Of a stretch of DNA of 45,109 nt, positions 33,333-42,831 are shown in pieces. Within the stretch, counting starts at the first letter, position 1; each line of letters begins with the position of its first letter. The notes beneath the pieces were generated by a model that saw only the letters and a list, made by a program, of their open reading frames with translations, ran no database searches and had not been told where the DNA came from. Source of the DNA: an uncultured Clostridiaceae bacterium (lineage in GTDB: Bacteria; Bacillota; Clostridia; TANB77; CAG-508); NCBI GenBank assembly GCA_946628065.1, contig CAMOWC010000011.1:1-45109 (forward strand). Direction: 5' to 3'. The position numbers were made by a program, and so were the translations under genes.

Positions 33333-36139
33333 AAAAAAAGAAGAAACCAATTATGCAAAACAAAAATGTGCAAAGCAAAAAAAACAGCAACAAAAGAAGC
33401 ACAAAATATGTTCCAACAATACAAAGCGATTTAGAAAAAACACAGAAATACAACATAAAAAAGCAAAAAAATAAAAAAGATAAAAAGACAAAAAAGAAAC
33501 ATCCTAAACTAAGGCTATTCATAAAAATAGTTTTAATATTGATTGTGCTTATGATATTAATTTTCGCAGGTATATTTGCAGGATATATTTCTGGCTTTTT
33601 TGGTGATGACTTTATGCTTACAGAAGAAGAGCTAAAAGTTAGTAATTTAAACACAGAAATCTATGATGTTAATGGAGTCCTTATTCAAACATTAAGTGGA
33701 GATGAAAGCAGAAAGTGGATTGACATTGGCGATATGGCAGAATACCTTCCTGTTGCTTTTGTTTCTATCGAAGATGAAAGATTTTATGAACACCAAGGTG
33801 TCGACTTTAAAAGAACAATTGCAGCTACAGTTAGATATGCGTTAAGTAAAATAGGCATTGGCTCATCAAATTATGGAGGAAGCACAATTACACAGCAATT
33901 AGTAAAAAATCTTACAAAAGAAAATGAAAAAGAAGCTACAAGAAAAATAAAAGAAATGGCCAGAGCATACAACTTAGAGAAAAAGCTTTCAAAACAGCAA
34001 ATACTTGAACTTTACTTAAACTTAATATTCTTTGGAGGACAATCATACGGCGTTGAAATGGGTTCGCAGTATTATTTTAGCAAAAGTGCACATGACTTAA
34101 GTCTAGCTGAATGTGCGTTCCTTGCAGGAATTAATAATTCACCTAACATATACGAACCATTTAGTGAAGAACAAGAAGAAATTGATTTTATAAAAAATAG
34201 AACAAAAACTGTTTTAGGCAAGATGAAGGAATTAGGCAAAATTAAGACAGAAGAAGAATACAACAGTGCAGTTGAAGAGGTTAATAATGGGTTAGCATTC
34301 AAAAAAGGAAATACACTTCAAAATGTTTATTCATACCATACTGATGCGGCAATTGATCAAATCTTGGCGCAAATCGCACAAGAAAACCCTGACTGGTCTG
34401 ATGTTCGTGTAAAACAATACTTATATGGTGGAGGACTTAAAATATATACTACACAGAATAGCTATGTGCAAAGTGTGTTAGAGATAGAAATGGCTAAACC
34501 AGAATACCAAAAACCATCTCGTGAAATAGAAGGGGCTGTTTCACAAGCTGCTATGGTTATAATAGACCAAGGCTGTGGATACGTAATTGCAACAGCTGGT
34601 GGAACTGGTGTAAAAACAGTTTCAAGAGGATATAACTTTGCAACTATGGAACCAAAGCAAACAGGATCTTCAATGAAACCAATTTCTGTAATTGCTCCTG
34701 CTGTACAAAACGGAGTTATTACAGCAGGATCTGTTTATGATGATGTATTGACAAAATTCCCAGGAAATAGCTATGGATGGCCAAAAAACTATGATGGAAG
34801 ATATTTTGGACTTTCAACAGTTAGACAACAAATTGAAGTTTCACATAATATTGTGCCTGTTAGAATACTAAATGAGATGGGAATAGATAAATCAATAGAG
34901 TTTATGAGAACTGCCGGAATAACAACTTTAAATGAAAAAGATGAAAGAAGCCTAGCAATAGCACTAGGCGGACTAGATGTGGGAATAACACCTCTAGAAA
35001 TGGCTGGAGCTTATGCAGCAATTGCAAATAATGGAGAATATATTACTCCAACATTTTATACAAAAGTAGAAGATTCAGATGGAAAAATTGTTCTAGAGCC
35101 TAAACAAGAAAGAAGAAGAATAATGTCGGAAGAAAATGCTTATATAGTTAAGAGCATCTTGACTCAACCAGTTATTTCAGGAACAGCAACATATTGCAAA
35201 ATTTCTGGAATGGATGTTGGAGCAAAAACTGGAACAACCGATGGAGATAAAGACAGATGGTTATGTGGATTTACGCCTTACTCTACAGGAGTAGTATGGT
35301 TTGGATACAAATATAGCGAAACTGTTTATGGATTTAATGGTGCAAATCCTGCTGGAAGAATATGGGCAAATGTAATGAAAACTACACATGAAGGGTTACC
35401 TAGCGCAAGATTTGAAAAACCTAATAATATAACGTATTCAACAATATGCAGAGATTCTGGATTAATTGCTACTGACTTGTGTTCACAAGATCAAAGAGGC
35501 AGTAGAGTATATACGGAAGTATATGTAAAAGGAACAACACCTACACAAAGATGCAACTGCCATGTTAAATTAAGAGTTTGTGGTACAGAAGGAAATTACA
35601 AAATTGCAAATGAATACTGCCCTGATGCAAAAGAAGTAGTCTTTATTACAAGGGAAAACAGCGATAGCAATACGGATTGGCACAGAGCTGCAGATGCTGA
35701 ATACATGGCTCCAACAGAAACATGTACAGCGCATACAAAACCGCCAGAGCCTAAGAAAGATACAGCAAATAACACAACAAAAAATAACACTACAAAGAAC
35801 AATGTAACTAATAATACTGGCAACACTGCCAAAAACAATACTACAAAGGAGAACATAACTAATAATACGGCTACAAATACAACAACCAATGAGACAACAA
35901 ATAATACTACAAATACAACAGAAAAAAAACCGGATACAAATGCAGCAGTAAACACTTCTGCTAATGTAACAACTAATACTACAGAAAATACGGCAACAAA
36001 CACTGCAACAAAAACAGAAAACAAGGCAACAGAAACGAGCAAACCAGATACCCAAAAAGACTCTACTGAATCTAAGGACGAATCAAAAAAATCAACAGCT
36101 GATTCAGACATTAAAAACTTATTAACTAACAACACATAA
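33329..36139 (+). CDS. Class A penicillin-binding protein (PBP1A-type)
   Basis: 936 residues. Lys-rich cytosolic N-terminus (~60 residues), one membrane helix (LFIKIVLILIVLMILIFAGI), GT51 transglycosylase (EDERFYEHQGVD, GGSTITQQLVKNL), transpeptidase with nucleophile Ser447 in SSMK, SHN motif, and Lys633 in KTGTT; then a Cys-rich segment (CRDSGLIATDLC, RCNCHVKLRVC) and a ~130-residue Asn/Thr-rich tail. It polymerises and crosslinks peptidoglycan. First gene of a wall operon with femAB, alr and ftsH. It contains about fifteen out-of-phase CGG triplets and no in-phase one. Confidence 0.95.
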   Translation: MKKKKKPIMQNKNVQSKKNSNKRSTKYVPTIQSDLEKTQKYNIKKQKNKKDKKTKKKHPKLRLFIKIVLILIVLMILIFAGIFAGYISGFFGDDFMLTEEELKVSNLNTEIYDVNGVLIQTLSGDESRKWIDIGDMAEYLPVAFVSIEDERFYEHQGVDFKRTIAATVRYALSKIGIGSSNYGGSTITQQLVKNLTKENEKEATRKIKEMARAYNLEKKLSKQQILELYLNLIFFGGQSYGVEMGSQYYFSKSAHDLSLAECAFLAGINNSPNIYEPFSEEQEEIDFIKNRTKTVLGKMKELGKIKTEEEYNSAVEEVNNGLAFKKGNTLQNVYSYHTDAAIDQILAQIAQENPDWSDVRVKQYLYGGGLKIYTTQNSYVQSVLEIEMAKPEYQKPSREIEGAVSQAAMVIIDQGCGYVIATAGGTGVKTVSRGYNFATMEPKQTGSSMKPISVIAPAVQNGVITAGSVYDDVLTKFPGNSYGWPKNYDGRYFGLSTVRQQIEVSHNIVPVRILNEMGIDKSIEFMRTAGITTLNEKDERSLAIALGGLDVGITPLEMAGAYAAIANNGEYITPTFYTKVEDSDGKIVLEPKQERRRIMSEENAYIVKSILTQPVISGTATYCKISGMDVGAKTGTTDGDKDRWLCGFTPYSTGVVWFGYKYSETVYGFNGANPAGRIWANVMKTTHEGLPSARFEKPNNITYSTICRDSGLIATDLCSQDQRGSRVYTEVYVKGTTPTQRCNCHVKLRVCGTEGNYKIANEYCPDAKEVVFITRENSDSNTDWHRAADAEYMAPTETCTAHTKPPEPKKDTANNTTKNNTTKNNVTNNTGNTAKNNTTKENITNNTATNTTTNETTNNTTNTTEKKPDTNAAVNTSANVTTNTTENTATNTATKTENKATETSKPDTQKDSTESKDESKKSTADSDIKNLLTNNT

Positions 36140-36163
36140 AATGAATGAAACAAGGAGAAACGA

Positions 36164-37231
36164 ATGAAACTAGTAACTAGTGAAAATGAAAAAGCTTATA
36201 CTGAATTTTTACAAAAACATGAAAGATGTAATTTCCAACAGTCTATTGAATGGGGAAAAGTTAAAGAAAGTTGGAAAAATGAAATAGTGCTTGCAGAAGA
36301 TGCAAATGGAAATATTATAGGCTCAATAAGTGTTCTTATAAGGAAAATACCGATTTTTGGCAAGATAATGTATTCGCCAAGAGGCCCAGTGTGTGATATA
36401 CATGACAAAAAGGTAATGGAGCAGCTTACAAATGGACTAAAAGAACTTGCAAAAAAAGAACATGCTTTTGTACTTAAAATTGAGCCAGATATTAAAAGCG
36501 ATGATATGGAATTTAGAGAAATTGCTGAAGAATTGGGATACAAAATAAAGGATGATGCAAAAAACTTTGAAGAAGAGATACAACCTAGATACGTCTTTAG
36601 GCTTGACTTAAGAGGCAAAACAGAGGATGAGATTTTTGAAGCATTTCATTCGAAAACAAGATATAATGTTAGATTAGCAACAAAAAAGGGTGTAGAAGTT
36701 CGAGAAGGAAAAAAAGAGGACTTAAAAGATTTTCATAGAATAATGATAGAAACAGGAACCAGAGATGGATTCATGATTAGGCCACTCTCATATTTTGAAA
36801 AAATGTATGATGAGCTTGTACCAAATCATATGAAGCTACTTATGGCATATCATGATGGACAAGCAATAGCTGGAATAATAATTATTATGTATGGAAACAA
36901 ATCATGGTATTTATATGGAGCAAGCAGTAATTCTTTTAGAAATATCATGCCTAACTATTTGCTACAATGGGATGGAATTAAATCTGCTATTGCACAAGGA
37001 CACGAAATGTATGATTTTAGGGGTGTGTCTGGGGTTGTAGATGAAAATCATCCTCAGTATGGATTATATAGATTTAAAAAAGGATTTGGTGCAGAATTTA
37101 CGGAATTTATTGGAGAACTTTATATACCATTTAAACCTATTGTTTATAAATTATACAAAATATCAGAAAAAATATATAAAAAGATTGTGCTTTCAAAAGG
37201 AAAAATAAAAAAGCAAGGGAAAAACAAGTAA
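36164..37231 (+). CDS. FemAB/FemX-type peptidoglycan aminoacyltransferase
   Basis: 355 residues. Seen: QQSIEWGKVKESW, SPRGPVCDIHD, RYVFRLDLRGKTEDEIFEAF followed by KTRYNVRLATKKGV (typical FemAB), a GNAT-like second half (YGNKSWYLYGASSN, LLQWDGIKSAIAQG, YDFRGVSG, YRFKKGFGAEF). It adds an amino acid to the lipid II stem peptide from aminoacyl-tRNA. Which amino acid is not visible. RBS AAGGAG; 24 bases after the PBP. Confidence 0.92.
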   Translation: MKLVTSENEKAYTEFLQKHERCNFQQSIEWGKVKESWKNEIVLAEDANGNIIGSISVLIRKIPIFGKIMYSPRGPVCDIHDKKVMEQLTNGLKELAKKEHAFVLKIEPDIKSDDMEFREIAEELGYKIKDDAKNFEEEIQPRYVFRLDLRGKTEDEIFEAFHSKTRYNVRLATKKGVEVREGKKEDLKDFHRIMIETGTRDGFMIRPLSYFEKMYDELVPNHMKLLMAYHDGQAIAGIIIIMYGNKSWYLYGASSNSFRNIMPNYLLQWDGIKSAIAQGHEMYDFRGVSGVVDENHPQYGLYRFKKGFGAEFTEFIGELYIPFKPIVYKLYKISEKIYKKIVLSKGKIKKQGKNK

Positions 37232-37243
37232 AGGAGAATATAT

Positions 37244-38360
37244 TTGAAAAAACTTGTTATAAAAAAGGAAGACATAATTAGCAATATAAATGAAATAAAA
37301 AGATTTGCTAGAGAGAATGAAAAAGAAAAAAAAGACAAAGACTATGAAATAATTGCTGTAGTTAAAGGTAATGGATATGGATTAGGTCTAATTCCTTATT
37401 CTAAAGTACTTGTAGAACAAGGAATACGATATCTTGCAGTTTCAACATCAGAAGAGGCAATTGAGCTTAAAAAAGCTGGGATAGATGCAAACATAATTCT
37501 TTTAGCCTCTATTTGCAACGAAAATGAGATAAAAGAATTAATTGAAAATGATATCATTTTAACAATTGGCTCAAAAGGAGCAGCTGAAGCTATAAACAGA
37601 CTAAGCATAAACAAAAAGACAAGAGTTCACATAAAAATTGATACAGGATTTGGAAGATATGGATTTGAATATTATGATTTAGAGGATATACAAAATGTTT
37701 ATAAAGAATATCCAAATCTGCAAATTGAAGGGACATTTTCCCATTTTGCTAAAAGTTATAAGAAAAATGATAAATATACAAAGTTGCAATTTGAGAGATT
37801 TATGAATGTTATAAATGCTTTAAAAGCCAATAACATTAACCCTGGAATGATACATATATGCAACTCTTTTGGCTTTTTAAATTATCCAGACATGCACTTT
37901 GATGCAGCTAGGATAGGTTCAGCTCTTGTAGGAAGAGTTGGAAAAAGAAATGATATATCTTTAAAGAAAATAGGAATTTTTGAAACAGAGATATGCGAGA
38001 TTAAGAAATTAAAAACAGGAGAAGCAGTACGGATATGCATGTACAGAGAAAGTAAAAAGGGACACGACAGTTGCAATAGTGCCTGTTGGTTACGCTGATG
38101 GAGTATACTTAAAATTAACAGAAGATTCGTATACTTTTTTTGATAGGATGAAAAAAATATACCATGCATTAAGAGAATTACCACAAAAAAAGAAAGATAT
38201 AGTATTCGTAGATAATAAACCATGTAGAGTAATAGGCAGAATAGGTATGAACTATATGGAAATAGATGTTACAGATGTTGAAGCAAAAATAGGAAGTACA
38301 GTTTTAATTGATACAAAACCTACATATATACAAAATAATATAAGAAGGGAGTATATATAA
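37244..38360 (+). CDS. alr: Alanine racemase, one CGGN shift site
   Basis: 371 residues when C38030 is skipped, the family length. PLP enzyme that makes D-alanine for peptidoglycan. Start TTG 37244 behind AAGGAG. Seen: AVVKGNGYGLG with the PLP lysine, HIKIDTGFGRYGF, GTFSHFAKSY, ICNSFGFLNYPDMHFDAARIGSALVG; after the shift GYACTEKVKRDTTVAIVPVGYADG with the catalytic Tyr, and GRIGMNYMEIDVTDV. The shift restores the C-terminal domain that supplies the second active site; the unshifted product ends at 38098. It is an essential wall gene in most bacteria, so the shift should be efficient. One-base overlap with the next gene. Confidence 0.94.
38030..38033 (+). other. CGGN +1 shift site 12 (alr)
   Basis: GCA GTA CGG ATA TGC ATG in the incoming frame; skipping C38030 gives GCA GTA GGA TAT GCA TGT ACA (Ala-Val-Gly-Tyr-Ala-Cys-Thr), the conserved G-Y of the C-terminal domain. 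Confidence 0.92.
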
Positions 38361-39145
38361 TGGATGAGGGGCTAAAAAAAATTACCTTCTTTACACGATT
38401 AAAATGGGCAATATTCAATTTAGAAAATTACGATTTTTTTGCTATAGAAAATATTAGAAAAGCAGTAGTGTATTTTTTAATATTAATGATATTTTTCTCT
38501 TTGATTACATCAGGAGGAATTACTTATAAATTTGCAACTAGTGATTTAGATTCATTAGCAGGAACGCAAAATTATTTAACGGAGGATATGATACAGCAAC
38601 TTAAAAGTGTACCACAAGACCAGCTCTATATCAGCTTTTATGTTGCTAGTACAATTTATGTTTTTAGTATTTATGCTATAATGACATCTGTAGACATTAT
38701 TTTGCTTTCTATACTAGGATATTTTACTTCGAGGATTATAAAAATATCTTTAAAATATATACCGATTATAAACATGTCAGTATATTCTCTGACACTACCA
38801 ATCATATTAAACTGTATATATATATTGGTTAATAGCTTTACGGGATTCGAAATAAAATATTTTCAATTTATGTATAATGCTGTTGCATATATATATTTGG
38901 TAACTGCAATTTTAATGATAAGATCAGAAATGATTAAACAACAGATAGAACTTGCGAAAATTACTGAAGAACAGGAAAAAGTAAGAGAAGAATTGGAAAA
39001 AAAGGAAGAAGAAAAAGAGCCTGAAAAGCCAGAAGATAAAGAAGATAAAGAAAAAGACAAGAAAGAAAACGACACGAATGGAGAGGTTGCGGTACCAATA
39101 GTTACAAATAACAAAGATGCAAAACCTCAATCTAGCGATCAATAA
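38360..39145 (+). CDS. DUF1189-like multi-pass membrane protein
   Basis: 261 residues. N-terminal FFTRLKWAIFNLENYDFFA, then about four or five membrane helices (residues ~33-50, ~95-120, ~135-155, ~175-192) and a strongly charged Glu/Lys coiled C-terminal tail (EEQEKVREELEKKEEEKE). The pattern resembles the DUF1189 family; assignment is tentative. It overlaps alr by one base and is followed by ftsH after 14 bases. Confidence 0.72.
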   Translation: MDEGLKKITFFTRLKWAIFNLENYDFFAIENIRKAVVYFLILMIFFSLITSGGITYKFATSDLDSLAGTQNYLTEDMIQQLKSVPQDQLYISFYVASTIYVFSIYAIMTSVDIILLSILGYFTSRIIKISLKYIPIINMSVYSLTLPIILNCIYILVNSFTGFEIKYFQFMYNAVAYIYLVTAILMIRSEMIKQQIELAKITEEQEKVREELEKKEEEKEPEKPEDKEDKEKDKKENDTNGEVAVPIVTNNKDAKPQSSDQ

Positions 39146-39159
39146 AAAAGGAGGCACTT

Positions 39160-40950
39160 ATGAAAGACAAACCAAACAAAAACAAACTTTATTATACAAT
39201 TTTAATCTCAGTAGCGGTGATACTTACTATTGTTGTAGGTATTGTGTTTTTATCAAAGCCTAAAGAAGAAAAAGACGAAAAAGAACTAGCATACACAGAT
39301 CTTATCCAAATGGTTGCAAATCGCGAAATTGAAAAAATTGAGATGACGGTTGGAAGCACTTCTGTAAAAGTAACAGTAAAAGGATCAGAAGAGGGAAAAG
39401 AGAAGAATTCAATTGTTCCAAGTACGCAAGCATTTATTGAATTAATACAAGATGAAAAGCTAAATGGCAATGATATAGAACTAGTTCAAAAACCAGCTAG
39501 TGTTGTAACAAAAATATTTGATACAATATTTTCTTTAATCCCTACAATTATGATTGTTGCACTATTTATATTAGTATTTAAAATGCAAGGGCTAGGAGAC
39601 AAAGGCAAAATATATGGTGGTGATGAGAATCTAGATACAGGAGTAACATTTAAAGATGTAGCAGGATTAGATGAAGAAAAAGCTGAACTTATTGAAGTTG
39701 TTGATTTTTTAAAAAGCCCTGAAAAATTCCAAAAAATGGGCGCTAAAATTCCGAGAGGAATTCTTTTATATGGAAAACCAGGAACAGGTAAAACCCTTAT
39801 AGCAAAAGCAATAGCAGGGGAAGCTGGAGTGCCATTTATTAGCATGAGTGGATCTGAGTTTATTGAAATGTTTGCAGGACTTGGAGCATCAAGAGTTAGA
39901 AAACTTTTCGAAAAAGCAAAAAAAATATCTCCTTGTATTGTATTTATAGATGAAATTGATGCAATCGGATCTAGAAGAACAAGCAATAGTGGAGGAGAGT
40001 CAGAAAATAACCAAACATTAAATCAACTACTTGTTGAAATGGATGGATTTGAAAGCAATGAAACAGTTATAGTATTGGCTGCAACAAATAGACCAGAAAT
40101 GCTCGATAAAGCACTATTAAGACCAGGACGTTTTGATAGACAAATTACTATAGCAACTCCAGACTTAAATGGAAGAGAGGCAATTTTAGAAACCCATGCT
40201 AAGGACAAAAAATTTGCAAATGACGTTAACTTAAAAGATATTGCAGGAGATACAGCAGGATTTACAGGAGCAGAGCTCGCAAATATTTTAAATGAAGCAG
40301 CAATTATTGCAACTATAAAAAAACATGAGGCAATTACAAAAGAAGATTTGGATGATGCGGTTAAAAAGGTAACGGTAGGCATTGAAAAACATAGTAGAGT
40401 TGTATCAGAAAAGGATAAAAAGCTTACAGCATACCATGAGGCAGGACATGCAATAGTGAGCAAATTTCTTCCAACGCAACAAGACGTTAAGGAAGTATCA
40501 ATTATCCCAAGAGGCGTAGCTGGTGGATATACAATGTATAAAACAAATGAAGATAAATACTATATTTCTAGAACAGAAATGAAGGAAAAACTTGTAGCAC
40601 TTCTTGGAGGAAGGGCAGCTGAAAAAATTGCTTTAAATGACATTTCGACTGGAGCTAGTAATGATATTGAGGTTGCTACAGAAATTGCGACAGACATGGT
40701 GACTTACTATGGAATGAGTGACGTGATAGGCCCAATTACACTTAAACCAAAAGATGCATATGAACAGAGAATATACGGAGAAAATATAGATGCTGCAATA
40801 GGATCTGAAGTTAAAAATTTAATTGATAATGCATATAAGGAAGCACAAGAAATAATTTTAGCACATATGGATAAATTACATGCAGTGGCAGGTAGATTAT
40901 TAGAAAAGGAAATTATTTCTGCTGAAGAATTTAATAGTTTTTTTAAATAG
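39160..40950 (+). CDS. ftsH: ATP-dependent zinc metalloprotease FtsH
   Basis: 596 residues. Two membrane helices (about 10-31 and 128-145) flank an extracytoplasmic domain; AAA+ with Walker A GKPGTGKT at 205-212, DEIDAIG, and the SRH segment RPGRFDRQI; zinc protease motif HEAGH at 426-430. It degrades membrane and regulatory proteins. RBS AAAGGAGG. It ends the PBP-femAB-alr-DUF1189-ftsH run. Intact, no in-frame CGG. Confidence 0.97.
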   Translation: MKDKPNKNKLYYTILISVAVILTIVVGIVFLSKPKEEKDEKELAYTDLIQMVANREIEKIEMTVGSTSVKVTVKGSEEGKEKNSIVPSTQAFIELIQDEKLNGNDIELVQKPASVVTKIFDTIFSLIPTIMIVALFILVFKMQGLGDKGKIYGGDENLDTGVTFKDVAGLDEEKAELIEVVDFLKSPEKFQKMGAKIPRGILLYGKPGTGKTLIAKAIAGEAGVPFISMSGSEFIEMFAGLGASRVRKLFEKAKKISPCIVFIDEIDAIGSRRTSNSGGESENNQTLNQLLVEMDGFESNETVIVLAATNRPEMLDKALLRPGRFDRQITIATPDLNGREAILETHAKDKKFANDVNLKDIAGDTAGFTGAELANILNEAAIIATIKKHEAITKEDLDDAVKKVTVGIEKHSRVVSEKDKKLTAYHEAGHAIVSKFLPTQQDVKEVSIIPRGVAGGYTMYKTNEDKYYISRTEMKEKLVALLGGRAAEKIALNDISTGASNDIEVATEIATDMVTYYGMSDVIGPITLKPKDAYEQRIYGENIDAAIGSEVKNLIDNAYKEAQEIILAHMDKLHAVAGRLLEKEIISAEEFNSFFK

Positions 40951-40980
40951 AGTGCTAAAAATTAATGTTTAAATTATAAA

Positions 40981-41028
40981 AAAGCAAAGAAATTGTTTTC
41001 TAAAGAAGGAACAATGACTTTGTTTTTT
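40981..41028 (+). terminator. Terminator of the wall/ftsH operon
   Basis: Stem CAAAGaAATTGTT / AACAATgaCTTTG with one internal mismatch region, followed by TTTTTTT. Positions 41030-41122 hold nothing else I can assign. Confidence 0.8.
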
Positions 41029-41122
41029 TATGCTTGCGAATTAAAATCACTTACGGAGACAAGGGTTTGGCGAATCTATTACAACAGCATTACAATCTTA
41101 TTACTTTTTTGTTACAAAAGTG

Positions 41123-41151
41123 TTTACAAATTATTGCATCCATAATATAAT
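41123..41151 (+). promoter_or_regulatory. Promoter of the sortase cluster
   Basis: -35 TTTACA (41123-41128), 17-base spacer, -10 TATAAT (41146-41151); two GTTACA/GTTTACA copies lie at and before the -35. The leader to 41225 is about 70 bases. Confidence 0.75.
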
Positions 41152-41225
41152 GACTGTGTCAAAATGTATAAAAGTACTATTTTGTATCCTAAGTATTTTA
41201 CTTAAAAAATAAAGGAGGAAAAAAT

Positions 41226-42218
41226 ATGAAAAACAAAAAAATGAAATGGGTGTTAATTACTCTAATAACATCAATTATAATGACAATAGCAACACCTATT
41301 TATGCTACAAGCGAAAATGTGCAGGTTGTAAAAAAATCAGATAATAATTATTTGATTTATGTAAAAGATAACTTAAACATTGAATTTGAATTTGCTTTTT
41401 CAAATAACAAAGAAATAGGCAAAGGCGAATTAGTATTTCAAAATTCAGCTAAAGATATGCAGGGAGAGGAAGCGAACAGTATTGCCTATATAGATGAAGA
41501 TTTATACTCTACATATTTTTCAAAAGATACATATCTTTGGGCGAGAACGAGTGACGGCAAATACATAATAGAAGCAGAACCTATTGACTTAAAATCTTCA
41601 CTTACAGAAAACGATATAGAAACAGCAAATACTATGACAAAAAGAATTTCTGTAGATACAAAGCAGATTTACGAAAAACCAGTAGAAAATGTTGATGGTG
41701 TTAAAATTACAAAAACAGTAGGAAAAGTTGTTGTAACGGAAACGGGAAAAAATGAGTATCAACTTATTAAAGTAGAAGAAACAGGAGAAACAGCAGAATT
41801 TGCAAAAATGATAAATGATTTAGCAGCGGGAAAAACCGGAGAAAACTATTATGAAGAAATAAAAATTTCCAAAGCATTCTTAGATTTATACAAGGAATTA
41901 TTACCTGCTTCTGGAGACAAAAAATGGACAGTACCAGAAAACAATGAAATCCTTCAACCAGAAGAAGCAAAAGAAAATGACGAATACTTAATTTTCTTAA
42001 AAAATGAGCAAGATGGAAAAACCAAATATGATGTTCAACTATTAATAAGCTTTGAAGATTACAAGCCTGAGGTTATTTCAGAAAAGGTAGTATCAAAATT
42101 ACCAGTAACAGCAGATGATCCAACACTATTCATAATTTTAGCAATATTAGTTTTAGCAATTATTGTTGTTGTAATAGCTAAAATATTAGTTAACAAAAAT
42201 AAAAAAATGGGAGAATAA
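41226..42218 (+). CDS. Probable sortase-anchored surface protein with LPVTA motif
   Basis: 330 residues. Signal peptide (KWVLITLITSIIMTIATPIYA), an extracellular domain of mixed beta structure with no family recognised, then the sorting-signal layout: LPVTA at about residue 292, a hydrophobic helix (LFIILAILVLAIIVVVIA) and the basic tail KNKKMGE. LPxTA-type motifs are processed by some class D sortases, and a sortase follows after 2 bases. RBS AAAGGAGG. Confidence 0.82.
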   Translation: MKNKKMKWVLITLITSIIMTIATPIYATSENVQVVKKSDNNYLIYVKDNLNIEFEFAFSNNKEIGKGELVFQNSAKDMQGEEANSIAYIDEDLYSTYFSKDTYLWARTSDGKYIIEAEPIDLKSSLTENDIETANTMTKRISVDTKQIYEKPVENVDGVKITKTVGKVVVTETGKNEYQLIKVEETGETAEFAKMINDLAAGKTGENYYEEIKISKAFLDLYKELLPASGDKKWTVPENNEILQPEEAKENDEYLIFLKNEQDGKTKYDVQLLISFEDYKPEVISEKVVSKLPVTADDPTLFIILAILVLAIIVVVIAKILVNKNKKMGE

Positions 42219-42220
42219 AG

Positions 42221-42808
42221 ATGAAAAAAGTATTGAATATACTTTTAGGAATACTAATAGTTGCAACAATAATAGTTATAATTCTTATTATAATTAAGTT
42301 CAGTAATAACCAAGCAAATGAAAGAGAGCTTGGAAAAGTTTTAGAACAAATAAAAAGTGAAGCAAACATAAACACCCAAGAAGCACAAGACAGAAAAGAA
42401 GAAATAGAATATAAAGGATATAAAGTAGTAGGGACAATAAATATATCAAAAATAAATATAGAATACCCAATTTTAGAAATCACTACACCTGAATCTATGA
42501 AGTATTCTATAACAAAATTTTGGGGAGACCAAATAAACCAAATAGGAAATGTATGCCTAGCAGGACACAACAACTACGATGGCACAATGTTTGGAAAAAC
42601 AAAGGAATTAGAAATAGGAGACACATTTGAGTTAACAGATACAAACAATGTTACTAGAACATACAAAATATTCAAAAAATATATCACAGATCCGGATGAC
42701 ATTTCAGTAATTGAAATTGAAGAATTTGGAACAAGAGAGGCAACTCTAATAACTTGCAGTAACGGTAATAGAGAGAGACTAATACTTAAAGCAAGAGAAG
42801 AAATATAA
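42221..42808 (+). CDS. Sortase
   Basis: 195 residues. Membrane anchor (LLGILIVATIIVIILIII), then the sortase beta barrel with INISKINIEYPIL, catalytic His116 in AGHNNYDG, Cys179 in LITCSN and an Arg a few residues later in NRERLIL. The TLITC pattern and short length suit class D/E. The upstream gene with its LPVTA signal is the natural substrate, and the large downstream protein is a second candidate. Start ATG 42221, two bases after the previous stop (GGGAG RBS inside it). Confidence 0.9.
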   Translation: MKKVLNILLGILIVATIIVIILIIIKFSNNQANERELGKVLEQIKSEANINTQEAQDRKEEIEYKGYKVVGTINISKINIEYPILEITTPESMKYSITKFWGDQINQIGNVCLAGHNNYDGTMFGKTKELEIGDTFELTDTNNVTRTYKIFKKYITDPDDISVIEIEEFGTREATLITCSNGNRERLILKAREEI

Positions 42809-42831
42809 AATTTTAATATGGGGGAAATGAA

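Noticed and set aside
35760-36080. Asn/Thr-rich tail of the PBP as a tandem DNA repeat
   Set aside because: It is low-complexity coding sequence with irregular units, not a clean DNA repeat or CRISPR array.
35596-36153. Minus-strand hydrophobic ORFs opposite the PBP tail
   Set aside because: They arise from the antisense of Asn/Thr-rich repeats and have no RBS.
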